Positions 25,116-38,389 of a stretch of 64,000 bases of DNA are shown piece after piece. The DNA comes from Brachionus manjavacas (Eukaryota; Rotifera; Eurotatoria; Ploima; Brachionidae), in contig JAHQIY010000006.1 in the NCBI GenBank assembly GCA_019054805.1, positions 4,278,001 through 4,342,000 on the forward strand, in the 5' to 3' direction. The notes under the pieces were generated by a model. The model saw only the letters and a list, made by a program, of their open reading frames with translations. It was not told the DNA's origin and searched no databases. Both the position numbers and the translations under genes were made by a program. Every line of letters begins with the position of its first letter. The stretch's first letter is position 1.

Positions 25116-26537
25116 CACTATTACCATTTTAAAAAAATTAAATAAAAAATATTGAAACAGCTTCAAAATATTTTCATTTCATTTAAGTCGAAGAAAACTG
25201 TGGTAAGTTTTGAGATAACAAAAAACTTAAAATTATATGATTGATAAGTAAGAAAATTAAAGGAGTTGGAAAAAAATAAAAAATAAAAAAAACGAATGAT
25301 AAAAATGCCTTGTCAAAGGATTTTTGTTTAATAGAAAGCAGCTAAAAATAGGAATTGGACTCAATCTTTTAACGATTTAATGGGTGAAGAGAAAATTTCC
25401 GAATTTTTTTCTAAGGACATAACTCCTTCCTTTTTAACGACTGAAGACTAAGGCCAAGTGATTTAGAAAGAGAATTTAAGGCTTTACAAAATATTTATAA
25501 ACTTTTTTCTATTATATCATTTCTTCGAAATTTGTCAATCCGACTTTTGGCACATTGCATTAGAGTCTGTATTGATGCTAGGTTGAATTCATGCAGACAT
25601 TTAAGCATCCTGAGCCTCAATAAATGAAGTTTTTTCGCTTCCCAGTCATCCTGGAAGACAAAAGTCTTCAATCGATCTTTCAGGCAAATTATCGACATGA
25701 TCGAATGAAATTTCGATTGAAAAGTCCAATGACGCATCTGCCTACTGATAGCTCGCCAAATCGGGCCAGAATATAAAATTTTTGTCTTAATAATACTTAT
25801 TGATGAAGAAAAGCCATCTACTGCTAAGAAATTCATCTTGGTAAACGATCTGATTAATTGCATGACTACTTTCAACGATATATGGCTCTGGGCTTCATAA
25901 ATATGAAGATTGCTTCCGAAAGGTCCCTCAGATCTGTCTCCAGATTTGAATTGTATTTAAAATGAGGAAGTTATGACAACACAGACTCAGTCCGTTATAT
26001 AGGAAACTTTATAACAGACTGCTTAATCTGTGATAAATTTTAGTAAGATTCACTTATTTTCTACTTCATAGAATAATGATTCAGAGGAAATTAAATCTTC
26101 GGCTTAAGAATTTAATATTTTATTGACTTTCGATGTATATATTAATTCTAAAATTTTTTGTATGATTTTAAGTAACAAAGATTTTATTTTAATTTTTTTT
26201 TAAATATTGATTCAATTAATACTGAATTTCGTAATGACATGGAAGCACACAAGCTTCGACAAAAATTCATTTTAAAATTAAACAAAATATTCAACTTAAA
26301 AACTTTATTTAATTTACAAATGGCAATTTTGTTTTAGGCAAAGAAGAGAAAAAAATAAAAATAAATTTAAGAAAAAAGTATTTACACAAAAAAGGCGAAA
26401 AACGAAGCTAGAAAAATTGCAACAATTTTTCATACAACAAAATTAATTTAGATTAAATTTCGGATGATTTTCATAAAAACTATAAATTAAATATAAATTC
26501 ACTGAGTTTAGTTTTACTATGATATCATTTGTTGAGC
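25116..26537. other. Intergenic with one unexplained open stretch
   Basis: On the minus strand about 25495-25950 is open for about 150 codons, including Q-F-K-S-G-D-R-S-E-G-P-F-G-S-N and later D-D-W-E-A-K-K-L-H-L-L-R-L-R-M. Base composition here is less AT-rich than the flanks. I recognise no family; it could be an exon of an unplaced gene, a gene relic or a transposon part. The rest, including the 3' flank of anosmin, shows nothing more. Confidence 0.4.
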
Positions 26538-29454
26538 TCAGACAAATATCCTTGTGGTGATGAATCCAGATAATACTGTTAGAATTGAAACCCATTTGGT
26601 TATGGAGCCATACGATTTTGACGAAGTGGACCTAAGCAAAAATAACTCGTTTGCATCTTCGTAATCAAGTCTGTTGATTGCGCCGAAGGCAATCTCGTGT
26701 TTGTCTTCGACTTTGAATAGAACACTTTTGGCCGGTCCAAAATGGCCATCATTTCCGATAGCTTGTATCTGAAACAAGTAGTCGATACGAGGCATAATTT
26801 CTCTGACCACAAAGCTTTGTTGTTCTTTTTGGACTATGGCGCCGATTGACCTAAAATTTCCGTCATCGACCATCACTTGATCGTGACGTGGCTTGACGCT
26901 TATCTGGTAGTTTTGAATTAAGTTCTGGTCAAAAGCAAGGGGCACACTCCATGAAAACTCGACTGAATATTTATTTGAACCAAAAGATTTGCCTACAACT
27001 TTGTATTCGATATCATCAACCATGGGCAATCTCCTAACTGAATTTTGAATTGCATATTCGTCGATTGTAGTCGTTGTGGTGGATATAGTGGTAGAATGTG
27101 GTTTGAACATTAGTTTGTAGACATAATTTTGACCTTTGTCTCTATTGATTGTGGTGTCATCAATTTGTCCTGATAACAAATCTGCGTACTTGCCGTAGCA
27201 ACGAGGCATAACTGTACCAACCACTGTAATTTTCAGGCAAGATGGAACTTTGAATTGAGCTGACACAATTTGCGGACTAGGCTTGGGTTGAGCCAAGCTA
27301 GTTTGGCCCAAGCGAACATTTACCACGTAATCACAGTCAAATTGGAGCTCATACACTTCGAAATGAGGATTAACAATGGAAGCTGTAATCGGATTTGGCA
27401 ATGATTGGCCAGAGCCAAAGCATTTGATGGCAAACCAAGTCAATGTATAGAGAGTATTTTGGTTGTTCTGGGCTGCAGTGTTCAAATAGTCTACGGCCCA
27501 TGATACCTTGGCTTTGGCAAGACCGTTGTAGTAGTACGGCTTTTGCACAGTTAGATTATAAATAACTGGCGATTGAGTTTTTGGCAATGCTACACTAGAC
27601 TCTTTTTTGTCGAATATTCTATTCTTATTTTCAAAGTGTTCATCTTTAAATTCATTTATTTGAGTTGATTTAAGACTTGAAGACACTGGCACGATGCTTA
27701 TTTTGCTGGTATCCAATCTGGTCTTAAATGGCTTACTAGTCAAAGTGTCTGTCTCGTGCTTGGTAATTGCTCTTATTTCTAAGCGGTATTTGCAATTTTT
27801 TGACAGACCTCTGATCGTGTGTTTGTTCATTCTGTTGGCACTGACCAAATCGCTGTCATTTGGAATATTTGTGGCGATTTGATTTTGCTCGCTTTCTTCG
27901 CCAGACTCGTCATCATCGTTAAGGATTTCGTCATTGTCGTTTTCGCGTAAATACCAGCTGATTTTGTAGTTTTCGATTGGCAGATCGGACCGCTTTGGAG
28001 GCAACCAAGAAACGTCCACATCCACAGTAGACGTGTCTTGGCTTAGATAAATTTGGTTTATAGTTAAATTTTGAGGTCGCGTTGGAGGTTTGGGAGGTGA
28101 TGAGAGTATGAATAGATCGGTTGGTTTTGAGAAGCCAAACGAGCCGGATTTAGATATGGCGGCCACGCGAAATTTGTACCACCTACCTCTGTTAATACTT
28201 CGAATTATTACCCAGTTAGTGTTTGTTGTGTGAGTGAGATAGCCCCATTTTGTCATGTCTGGCTCAGACTCCGGTGCATTAATTGACCATTTGCCTTCCA
28301 CGACAAATATAGTTGGCTGGTCTCTGTCATAAACCGATTGCCAACTGAGTATGACAGTCTTTCCCTTTTTGCGCTCAGTAATTGTTAAGCTATGAGGAAC
28401 CGATGGAATATTCAAGTCGGATATGAGCACCTTTTGGCATATTTGACCTTGTTGTGAACATACTGGATTAACTTGACAACATTTTTGAGTGTCACCACAA
28501 TCAGAATCTTTACTGCATACTTTGACCAATGGACCGCTTTCGTCAGAATCGATGCTATTTTGCTCGGCCAAACTTGCAATTTGACTTGTTCTTGATGAAC
28601 AATCCGGATTTGCCTTTATCACTGGGCATTGTCCATTTTTTGATTCGTTTAACTCATTAAGTAAGTTGCATGACTCAATACACATTTGATTTTGATTCTA
28701 AATTTATTCAATATTTAATATTTTGCTACTTGGGAAGGCTACAATTGTAGAGAGTAGGCTACATAATGTAGGCTACATAATGTAGGCTACATAATGTAGG
28801 CTACAATTGTATAGAGTAGGCTACATAATGTAGGCTACAATTGTATAGAGTAGGCTACATAATGTAGGCTACAATTGTATAGAGTAGGCTACATAATGTA
28901 GGCTACAATTGTATAGAGTAGGCTACATAATGTAGGCTACAATTGTATAGAGTAGGCTACATAATGTAGGCTACAATTGTAGAGAGTAGACCTATGATGA
29001 TACAATTGCTGGAGAAAATTTGAATAAAATTGTTGACGACTTACTTTGCAGAGATATTTGCAATTTGATAATAAACTTGTGGGTATTTCGCATGGTGATG
29101 TACACTGAAAATTAAAATATTTATGATAGATCAAATCATGAAAAATTTAAATTATACTTGTAGACAATTGTCATTTTTAGTGCAAAGATCCATAACTTTG
29201 TTCCATTTGATTCGTAAATGTGGGTCTACATTGGTCTGAAATCTTTTGTTTAACAGTTGTCTCAATATCAACGATCGATTTTTAGGAGTAGTAGTAGAAG
29301 AAGTTAAACTGACATGACTTTCTTTGAGCCTCCATGGAATCAACGACAAACAACGAGCTTTACATTGAGAAGATATCAACGAGTCAAATGAGGATGAGGA
29401 CTCGGCAAGATAAAACAACATTGATATGAATAAAAAGAAGTGAATTAGTTGCAT
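26538..29454 (-). CDS. ANOS1: Anosmin-1 (KAL1) homologue: Cys-rich, WAP and four fibronectin III domains, 3 exons
   Basis: Exons 29158-29454, 29045-29104 and 26538-28697 join in phase to give 838 residues. A signal peptide (MQLIHFFLFISMLFYLAESS) leads into the cysteine-rich N-terminal region. A WAP four-disulphide core follows (about residues 176-209, CSKDSDCGDTQKCC), then four fibronectin type III domains (first at about 215-318, second from about 322, third from about 496, fourth from about 670). This order is specific to anosmin-1, an extracellular heparan-sulphate-binding protein that guides neurons and modulates FGF signalling. The chain ends in a hydrophobic stretch (WVSILTVLSGFITTRIFV) preceded by Ser-rich sequence, suggesting a GPI signal or membrane anchor rather than the basic tail of vertebrate anosmin. 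The first intron is 53 nt; the second, 347 nt, holds a minisatellite. Confidence 0.92.
28736..28987. repeat. Composite minisatellite in anosmin intron 2
   Basis: Built from two units: A = AGGCTACATAATGT (14 bp) and B = AGGCTACAATTGTATAGAGT (20 bp). The order on the plus strand is B A A A B A B A B A B A B A B, eight A and seven B, 252 bp in all. The first and last B share the variant ending GTAGAGAGT. Each unit contains a palindrome across the junction (CTACAT-A-ATGTAG; CTACAATTGTAG in the end variants), so the array can fold into serial hairpins. It fills most of an intron that would otherwise be short. Confidence 0.95.
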
Positions 29455-30193
29455 TGTGTTTTTTCGTTAATTGTTCATAGACTTTTATACATTATTTTTT
29501 GGTTTTTTTATTAATCTAAAGAGTAAAAAATGTGATAAAGTTAATTTTTTTGTCAAGTTTGAGTTTGCTCAAGTAGTTTAATGTTTAAATAGTAAATATT
29601 TAAATGAAACGGACGGACGCGGCTCGTCTCTTATAACAAGTGTTGAAGCGGTGTCCTTTTTTTCTAAAATCAATTGAGACTAAGTTTTGAATAAATTTGA
29701 AATCTTTTTTGTTTTCAGAGTTTTTTGTCGACTAAATGTGAAAAAGTCATTTTGCCTGTACTCGCTAGTGTTTTACATTCATAATTGCTCAACTTGCATA
29801 ACTCGGAAACGAGAACAAACGTTTAGAACTGTTTGTCATAACACCGACCAAAGTGAATAATTGAGCATTTATGAATTTTAAATTTCATAACTGTTTGTTT
29901 TTATTTTCAAGTGTTCTCTCTCTCTCAAAAATACTTGAGCTATCTTTTTGATTCCTAGCGCTGTCTAATTAAAGTACGAACAATTAGTTTCTCTCTTTTG
30001 TTCTTAACAATCTCAATCCCTCTAATAAGCTCTGATTATTCTCAGCATTGATCTAAATAATTGCCGATAGATCAAATTGGCCATACCTTTAATCTTTTAA
30101 TCGTCACCGTAATCTTCACTTAGAAACTATCCTTGTTTGAATTGCACACATATTTCTAGACTACTCAAAGTCGTCTATGAGTTGGATCTAAAA

Positions 30194-30257
30194 TTGTAGC
30201 CTACAATGTAGCTACATTTCTACATTTGTAGCCTACAATGTAGCTACATTTCTACAT
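30194..30257. repeat. Two-copy 32-bp tandem repeat upstream of anosmin
   Basis: Two head-to-tail 32-bp units beginning TTGTAGCCTACAATGTAGCT, followed by the start of a third. The word TTGTAGCCTACA is the reverse complement of the unit junction in the intron minisatellite at 28736, so the two arrays probably share an origin. Confidence 0.85.
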
Positions 30258-33200
30258 TTGTACAATGAAACTACAATTTTTTATTTGTAAGCCAAGATCT
30301 GTTTTCTCATACAATTCTTACTAGTACTATTTCTTACACAAAGGTGACTAGTAAGAAATCACGGACTGAAACGGATTCAATGGCTTTAAATACATTTTTA
30401 TATACATAAAAATCATGATTAAAAGATAAGACCAAGATCATGATTGATTGTGTTAATATTCATTTAATAAACGTAAAATAAACACACTTCAATTGACTTC
30501 TAAGTTGACCAAATTTCCTTATCTAAGAATCGGCATAAAATAAAAGACCGTCAAGCGGTAAAAAATGTTTTTCCAAACGACATTTTTAATTACATCACAC
30601 TTGACAAACAAACTTAAACATTTAGCCAAACTGAACGTTTAAATATTTAAGATATAAATCTAAATCGATTCGGTGTAGCAAAAAAATGAAATAAAAAAAT
30701 CTACGATCAGATATTTACGATAAACAATTTTGTGTGTGTTAAGTGTTTATTAAAGCTTTTCAAATGAACCGAGTATTGTTTGTGTATGGCAATGAGCTCT
30801 GGTCCGAGACGTGATTTATAACTTTTGGCACTAAATATCCAACCCTCTTATGCAATTGCTCATAAACAGTTTTCAAAAGCAGAAGCTCGCGCGGGAACTG
30901 AGCGTTTTTAATAATTTTCGCATGAGCAGACCATCCACGGCCTCTTTAATCCAACTGCATGCTCATATATTTGTTTATCTTTTTAATTAAAAACCATAAC
31001 TTTAAATTCAGCTCAACAACGGAACAAATTTAACTTTTAATTAAGCGCTGTTTTTAAATCTGTTGCTAATTTAATAACGGGCCGTACACTGCAAAAAAAT
31101 AAAAACCTTGAATAAACAATGTCCAGTTGAATTTTGTTTGTGTGTCACAAAATTTGTGCGTCCCTAGGCCAAATTTAAATATCGATTTTTAAACATAGCT
31201 TGGACAAAATATTTTGCTAACACCTCCAGAAATGAGAACTATTTTAACAGAAAAATCCGATCACAATAAAAGCATACAAGAATTTTAATTATTTGCTTAT
31301 CAATCAATTGATTTTAAATTTTATAGTGTCACATTTAAATCGCTTTAGAGATTTGCTTGAATCAGCATTCCATTTGTTCGTTCTCTATTTTTATATAGAA
31401 CTATAAAATAATGCGATTTTGGCGTAAACAATGAGCGTTTTTTATGTAAATTTTGACTTTCGTTTATGTCGACCTTTATTGCCTATTGAGGTCATAAATC
31501 GCTTTTTGATACGGTAAATGATTTTTTTATGACCCACACAGAAAACTCACCAAATTTTAAAACTATTCACAATTACTTACTAAAAATTGCTCATCTTTTA
31601 TTGTTCTCATAATATTACCTTTGGAAATTTATTTTATTGCCCTAGTCCACGATAACTGATTTTAAAATTTATTTAGATTTTAATTAACGATAACTAAATG
31701 CAACAATAAACTAATTACTATCGATTAAAATCAACTTATCAGTGCCTTATAATCAGCTCTATTTGTTTTTATAAGACAAATAAATGTCTATGTTTATATT
31801 CATACCTGATAAGCTTAGAATAAATAAATTTCCACAAAAGTTTATCTTTTCTGAATAATCGATTCACATTCTTCCATTATCTATTTTATCTTATCTTATG
31901 TCTCTAACTCAAATCTACACCATTACGTCACTCAGCCATGCAATTTTAATTATTGACAAACATATCTTCTCCGAATTGGCGGCGAGTGAGGTGACCAATT
32001 GTTTCATAAAGCCATACCAAAAGTCTCAACTAAAATGGAGACTAAAATTTAAACATTTTTCAGCCTAAGGAAAAAGTTTATTAACACATAAAAAAATTAT
32101 GTGCTAATTTTTAATATTTTTTCTCAATTTCATTTTTTTCAATTGTAGAGTCATGATTTATTTGAGATATTATTTTTTTAAAAAAAGTTTATAATTATTG
32201 ATACAATTAAATATTTCTTTCAAATTGTCTCACATAAATTGAATATCTTATTTTTTTGAAAATTAATTTAGCGAGACTCTCTATCAAATGGCCTTCGGTC
32301 TTCTCTTCACTCCAGTTATTCTAACATATAAATAATTTTTTCACTTTAATATAAAAAAATTAAAACATTCACAAATGACAAACAAAAAGGAATTGTTGTG
32401 AAATTCAGTACAAAATAACACATCAAATTGATAAAACATTTAATCAATTTTTTTTTTAATTCAAAGTTAGTTCTGCGAATGCAACATAGATAGTTGCAAC
32501 AACTGTAAAAATCTGATAATTTGACAAATGCACTAAGCTCAACAAAAAAAAATAGAAAAACTAATTCTCGAAAGAATCTAAATTTAAATTCTGCAAAATT
32601 TGCATAGTTCTACCACTGTTTGGTTAATAACCTTACTTTGTTTATTGCACCATATTGCAATCACATAAATAATTTTTATTTTCTAGAAAAAATTTTGTTT
32701 ATTTGTTCTGTTCTTTTGCACTGTGTTTAAAAAAAACACACAAAATTTTTTTTTAATTTGATTAAGTTTTGATGTTAAATTAAATTTAAAACCAATAAAT
32801 TTTTCGTTAAAAACACCCAGCTTCTTTTTTATTAGTTATGAAATTTATCTAAAAATTGTTTAAACACTTTACACAATCTTAAAAATATTTTTAAATAAAG
32901 AAAATCATTAAAAATGATGAACAGGTCTAATGTTATTAATTTTATTATTTTAAAAAAAGAACTCTTTTAGCGAAGTGACCCGATTGCCAACGAATAGCTT
33001 AAGCACAATTAGAGAATTAAAATAATTGTTATGATAAAAAAACATAAATAAATGTCATCTTAATAATAATAGAATTTTTAGAAAGATTTTTTTTAAACCT
33101 AAATAATATCTAAACTAAAAATTTCTAAAAAGATTTTTACACAGGCTTTGAGCTAAGTTTTATTTCAGTCTTGTATTTTTTGTTAATGCAATTTAACAAA

Positions 33201-36200
33201 GTTTTCTATGTAAAAATTTGATCTAAAGGTGGTTAGATTTATCAGCGAAAATTTTTGTTAAAGAAATATTGAGGAAAAAAAAATATTGTCAAGAATGAGA
33301 ATATAGCTGCGAGTGAAAATTGTCTAAAAAAATAAACTTTAATTAAAAGTCGCTGTTCCAAAGTGATTTCTGAAAATTCCTACTGAAAACAGTGCCACAA
33401 TCAAAATCCAAACTCAAAACATTCATTTATCCCAAGATTCCTGTGAGACGAGCGAACAAATTTTAATCGAAATAAAAATACTCTCCAACAAAAATAACTA
33501 TTTTTATATCATACATGTTTGGTTTAATGTGTAAATGTTTATTTTAAAATGTAATTAAAAAATTGTTATTGAAAACTTATAAGGGTTTAGCTATTTTAAA
33601 TCTTCAAAAATAACAAATTATTAAGCTGAAGTACTTAATACTTGAATCAGATGACTGGCCTCGAACCCTTATCTGCGCAAAAAAAAACACCCTAGGCAAA
33701 TTTTAATTGAGTAATTTAAGAAGCCATTTCTAATTTTACACCAAATTGACTTGCCAATACTAATTAGTCACCAACGTATTTTCCCAGACCTGTAATTTAA
33801 ATAACTAGTCTCATTTATGTACCTGTAGCGCAATAAAAAATTTATAGTCTCTTTGACATTTTTGCTTTGCTCTTTTAAGCCGCTGATAAAATGTCGAGCA
33901 ATTAGGATTTTTTATCTACGGTTTAAAAAAAACAAAAAGACTTAAACGCCCACAAACAAAAAAGCACTTTATTCTGTTCGCCAAAACTTATTTTACATTA
34001 AACAGGCATTGTTATCGTTTTTTTGGTCTTAATTGAAATATAAATCAATCATTGATTGTTTTTGATTGATTATTGATAAAAAGTCTTATCTTGGCCTAGA
34101 TGTCCTTTTTATTGTCATAAACACTAAAAAAGCAATTGATGATTGTGATAAGGATAAATACTCGAAAATTTGAAATTTATGATCATTTTATTGCTTGAGA
34201 GATGTGTATGCTTTATTTCATATGTTAAGTGGGTCTGTATCTTGTTTTTCGTTTATATTGATCTTTAAAAATCAATTCATCGATCAAGTACTTTAAGATT
34301 TGAGCACTTGAATAAACTAGTTTGAAGGCTTTTATTGAAAACAAATTGATAAAATCACTTGTGAAAAGAGACAAAATTTTGGTCGATATCTATTTTTAAA
34401 GTGTATCGAGCTAAAGGATGTGCAGTGTAAGGTTTCGGCGCTCTATTCAAACAAACAGAAGAGGAATAGTTTCAGGAGGCCTTTTAGTGTCAATCTTTGA
34501 CTAAATCACTTTTCACCAAATATTAAGATTTATTTAAATAAACATTTAATGTAAATATTTATAAGGTTTAAGTATTGTTAATGAAATTTTTCCAGCTTGC
34601 TCAACTCAATGAATCGAATCTTTATTAATCGTTGATTGCTCTAATAGCAAATAAACAAATAAAAATCCAAATAGAGAGAGAATGTATGAAAATTCCTTCA
34701 ATTAACTGTATGCCTGTATGCATTAGAGCAGTACTCCGGTAAATTAGTTAAACAAACAATGAACGGTTTGAAATACTTAAAATTCATTGCTAGTATAAAT
34801 ATTTATTTTGTTTAGCTTATAGAATATCCGGTCTTGGTGCACTTCCCCTCAAACGACATAAAAATTGAGGAAAAAAGTTCATCTCAATTTTCACATTTAG
34901 AATTATCTTTTTTGAGGTTGTTGATTAACACCTACTGCTCACAATAATAAAGATTCTAATCTTATCTTTGATTGTTAAAACGCATTTAACAACTTTATGT
35001 GGGCAGAACATGCCATTTTGGATTCAAATCGAATATTAACGCATGAATGAAATAACTCAATAAGCAGCAGATTTTCTAAGTTTCTACCTGATTGATCTTG
35101 TTTGTTTTCGTTTTATAACGTGTGTATTTCATTATCAGTCGAGTTGTTCTAATTGAGTTGAATTTCTGCCATTGACCAAAATCCAAAATTGGCCATGCTT
35201 GATTTGCTCCTTCGAGTCTAGTTATTCGATCGCTTATTTATCAAGTATTGAAATTAATTAAACTTGGTTGAATTGTTTCATGAATATTTTTAATTAGAAA
35301 TCGTGATTTACAAGACTCGTCACAGATACTTTGACCAAGATATTTTCTTAACTTTCAAAATTGCCATGAATAATTTTCCTTGATCCCTTGGTCCAGTCAA
35401 GCGTGCACAATCTTCAAAACTAGTTTATTTTCGAATTCGAAAATTGGTCTCTTTATAAATCTAAAAGAAAATAAATATTTAATAGGAAGAACATGTTTTT
35501 TATTTCAAATTTAGCTCACAGCCTGAGCTAGACTTGAAAGCATGAACAATGTTTTAATTGTGCGTCTACAAAATTCCATCTGCTCAAATAGGCATGCTTT
35601 TCTAGTACCTTCTTAGCAACCAAAAAAAAAACAATCGCTTATCTTTATTTAGAAAAAAAAATTCCCAGAAACTAAAAAAAATATCGAATAAATCTTATAC
35701 TCAAAAAAATTTAAATAAATAAAAATTGTTTATTCTTTCGAATATCCATTATCATCCTACATATTTCTATTTTGAATCAGCTTATAAACTCCTACGAATT
35801 GAAAAACAACACTCAACGCAAAATATGGACTTGTATTCAATGAACTGGTCATTCAATATTCACATGTGATCTGATCCCCTAATTGTATAATCTACACTAA
35901 TCAAAATTTTTATTTTAGTAAAAAAACTACCATCAAGTGTGTCTAAATTTTTGTTTAATAAATCATTTTAAACTAATTTTTTTATCAAGCTTGTTTTTTT
36001 TTCGATATTATTTTTCTTATTTTACTAGGACCGATATAGCTAAATTAAAACTCCAAAAGACGCTAGAGATATAAATTAATTTAAATTGTAAACTAAAAAT
36101 AGATAAATTTTAATTAAATTAGAGCTCAAGTTTTTTATCTTTTATAATTTTAATCAATTATTTGGCTTGGCATATCTTAAAATTTACAATTTTCTATCTT

Positions 36201-38355
36201 TACACTCGAAACGATAGTTTGCCTAATGAACATTTAATTTATAAAAAAAAAATAAATTTTTCAAAAAATCGTAATTTGCAAAAGGTTTTTTAAAATTTGT
36301 TGAACCTAAAGATAAATATTATAGCGATTTTGTTCGAAAATATTAGGCTTCGCAATCAATGAACTTTAGTTAAAAGTAATAAATTTTCAGCATTTATAAG
36401 TTTAAATTTTTTCTAGTGATTTTCGGTTGATTTCAAGAGACCTTTTATTTTCGTTAAAAAAAAATTTCCTCTTAAAAGTAAACCTTTAATGTAAATAAAC
36501 TTAATTTGAAAAAATAATAAAATTATGTAATTAAGATGGACTTAAAACTAAATTATTGTATGCAAACAAAACATTAGCCTGGTGAGAATTAGCTACTTTA
36601 ATTTTAAAATTTGCTATATTGAGAATTTAAAATAAAAATAAAATAGTAGTATTAGGTGTAACTGTGGTATTTAAATATTTTAAAACCATAAACCTTTACC
36701 CACTAGTCTTGGTAATAAATTGAACTTCAAGTTCATTTCTGTATAGGCTTATTCGTATCGGAACTTCGCTTTAACAATATTTTTATTTAATTTTGGAAAT
36801 AAACTTGAATTTAACTGATTTTTCATTTAATAATGTCTATAGTTCAACTTTATTCTTACAAAAAATTAATAAATTATTAAGGTATATTTTATTTTTTTGA
36901 TTAATTCTAAAAATAAATATTTTGTAAGAATAAATTCTAACTTTAAACATTTTTAAAAACAAAAAAAGGTTAAATAGTTATTAACATTTATTTAGTTAAT
37001 AAATTTAATAGTTAATTTCTGAAATAAAATCTAAAATTTATTAAAACATGGTTTCGATGAGAACAACTCTAAATCTAGAGGGAAAAATTTTACAGTTTTT
37101 TTATTATCAAAAAAGACTTTAAATCTGAAAAAAAGCTTAAGAATAAAAAAAAAATTAAAAAAATTCACACTTTTTCAGATGATTTTAATAATAAAATTTT
37201 AGAATTTTTGAAGCAAAAATCAATGATCTAAGTTTCAATTAAAGAAAAAAAGAACCCATAATATTTTAATCAGAAATAGAAAAATATTTTTTAATAACTA
37301 AAGGCTATCGAGTTAGATTGGAATATCTAATTAGGACTTGATATGAACGATTGAACATTTAATTTTATAATTTAAATAAAAGAATATATGCGCATATTTC
37401 ATGCTTATTTTCCCAGAGGTGTATTTCACTCACGAAATAAAGGCTTTGAAATTTGAAATTTCTCGACTTTTGAAATCGAATTGACTTTAAACAACAAGAC
37501 ACAAGTAGATTTTGTCTTTGACAAAAGCCAACACTCTTGATTAGATACAGTCAATCAATGAATTTAATTTAAAAAACCAACAAAACTTATCCCAATTTTA
37601 ATTTAAATTAATTTAATAATTTAAAATTGCGAGATAAGAGCCTCCTATTTCGGACATAGACAATCTTAAGGTAGACCCTTAATTTTCGAGTACAAACGGC
37701 GACAATATTTCTACAAGATATTTTTCTAAACAATAAAATCCATTACAATATTAGAAAATTTTTAAATTGGTTCCGTTCATTTTATTAATGAATTTGACGT
37801 CGCCATAAAAACATTTTAAGAGAAATCAATAAAAAAAAAAGAGAGACCATTTGAAATACTGCAAGAGTCTCAAGCCATCTAATTTAGACAAGCATCCGTG
37901 CTTTTTTTCCCTACAATTCATGTAGAGCTAAAAATTGATTTTATCCACCTTTGAAAACATAACGCCACTTTCTCACAAACGGACTCCGAGTACTACTGCC
38001 TGCTCGGAAAAGTAATCAAGAAATCATACCATCGCTTAGCAAAGCTATTATCCTAATAACAAGCTGAAAATTAATTACTTTTCATGACTAAATTATTGCG
38101 TAACTAATTACTAGAATCGGCACAGTGAGCTCGAGAGATATTAATTTAAAAGGAAATAATTTAAACCAAGCTCAATGCTCAAGCATGTAGTACCTGTCAT
38201 TCTGAATTTTAATATAGCTTTTTTTAATTTTCTTCTAATATTTTAAATTTTTTTTCAAAAACTTGAGCGACCAAAAAGAGCAATTTTGCCTAATCTGCTC
38301 TTAAGTGCCGTATGGTCATGTATTCTAAATAATCTCTAGTTGCTGGCTGATTGTA

Positions 38356-38356
38356 A

Positions 38357-38388
<32 letters not shown>

Positions 38389-38389
38389 C
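38356..38389. repeat. (AT)n microsatellite
   Basis: An uninterrupted alternating A-T tract of about 25 bases, followed by GTATATAT. Confidence 0.9.

Noticed and set aside
33645-33700. tRNA-like T-arm (GGGTTCGAGGCC on the minus strand)
   Set aside because: No acceptor, D-arm or anticodon arm can be paired around it; at best a tRNA-derived scrap.
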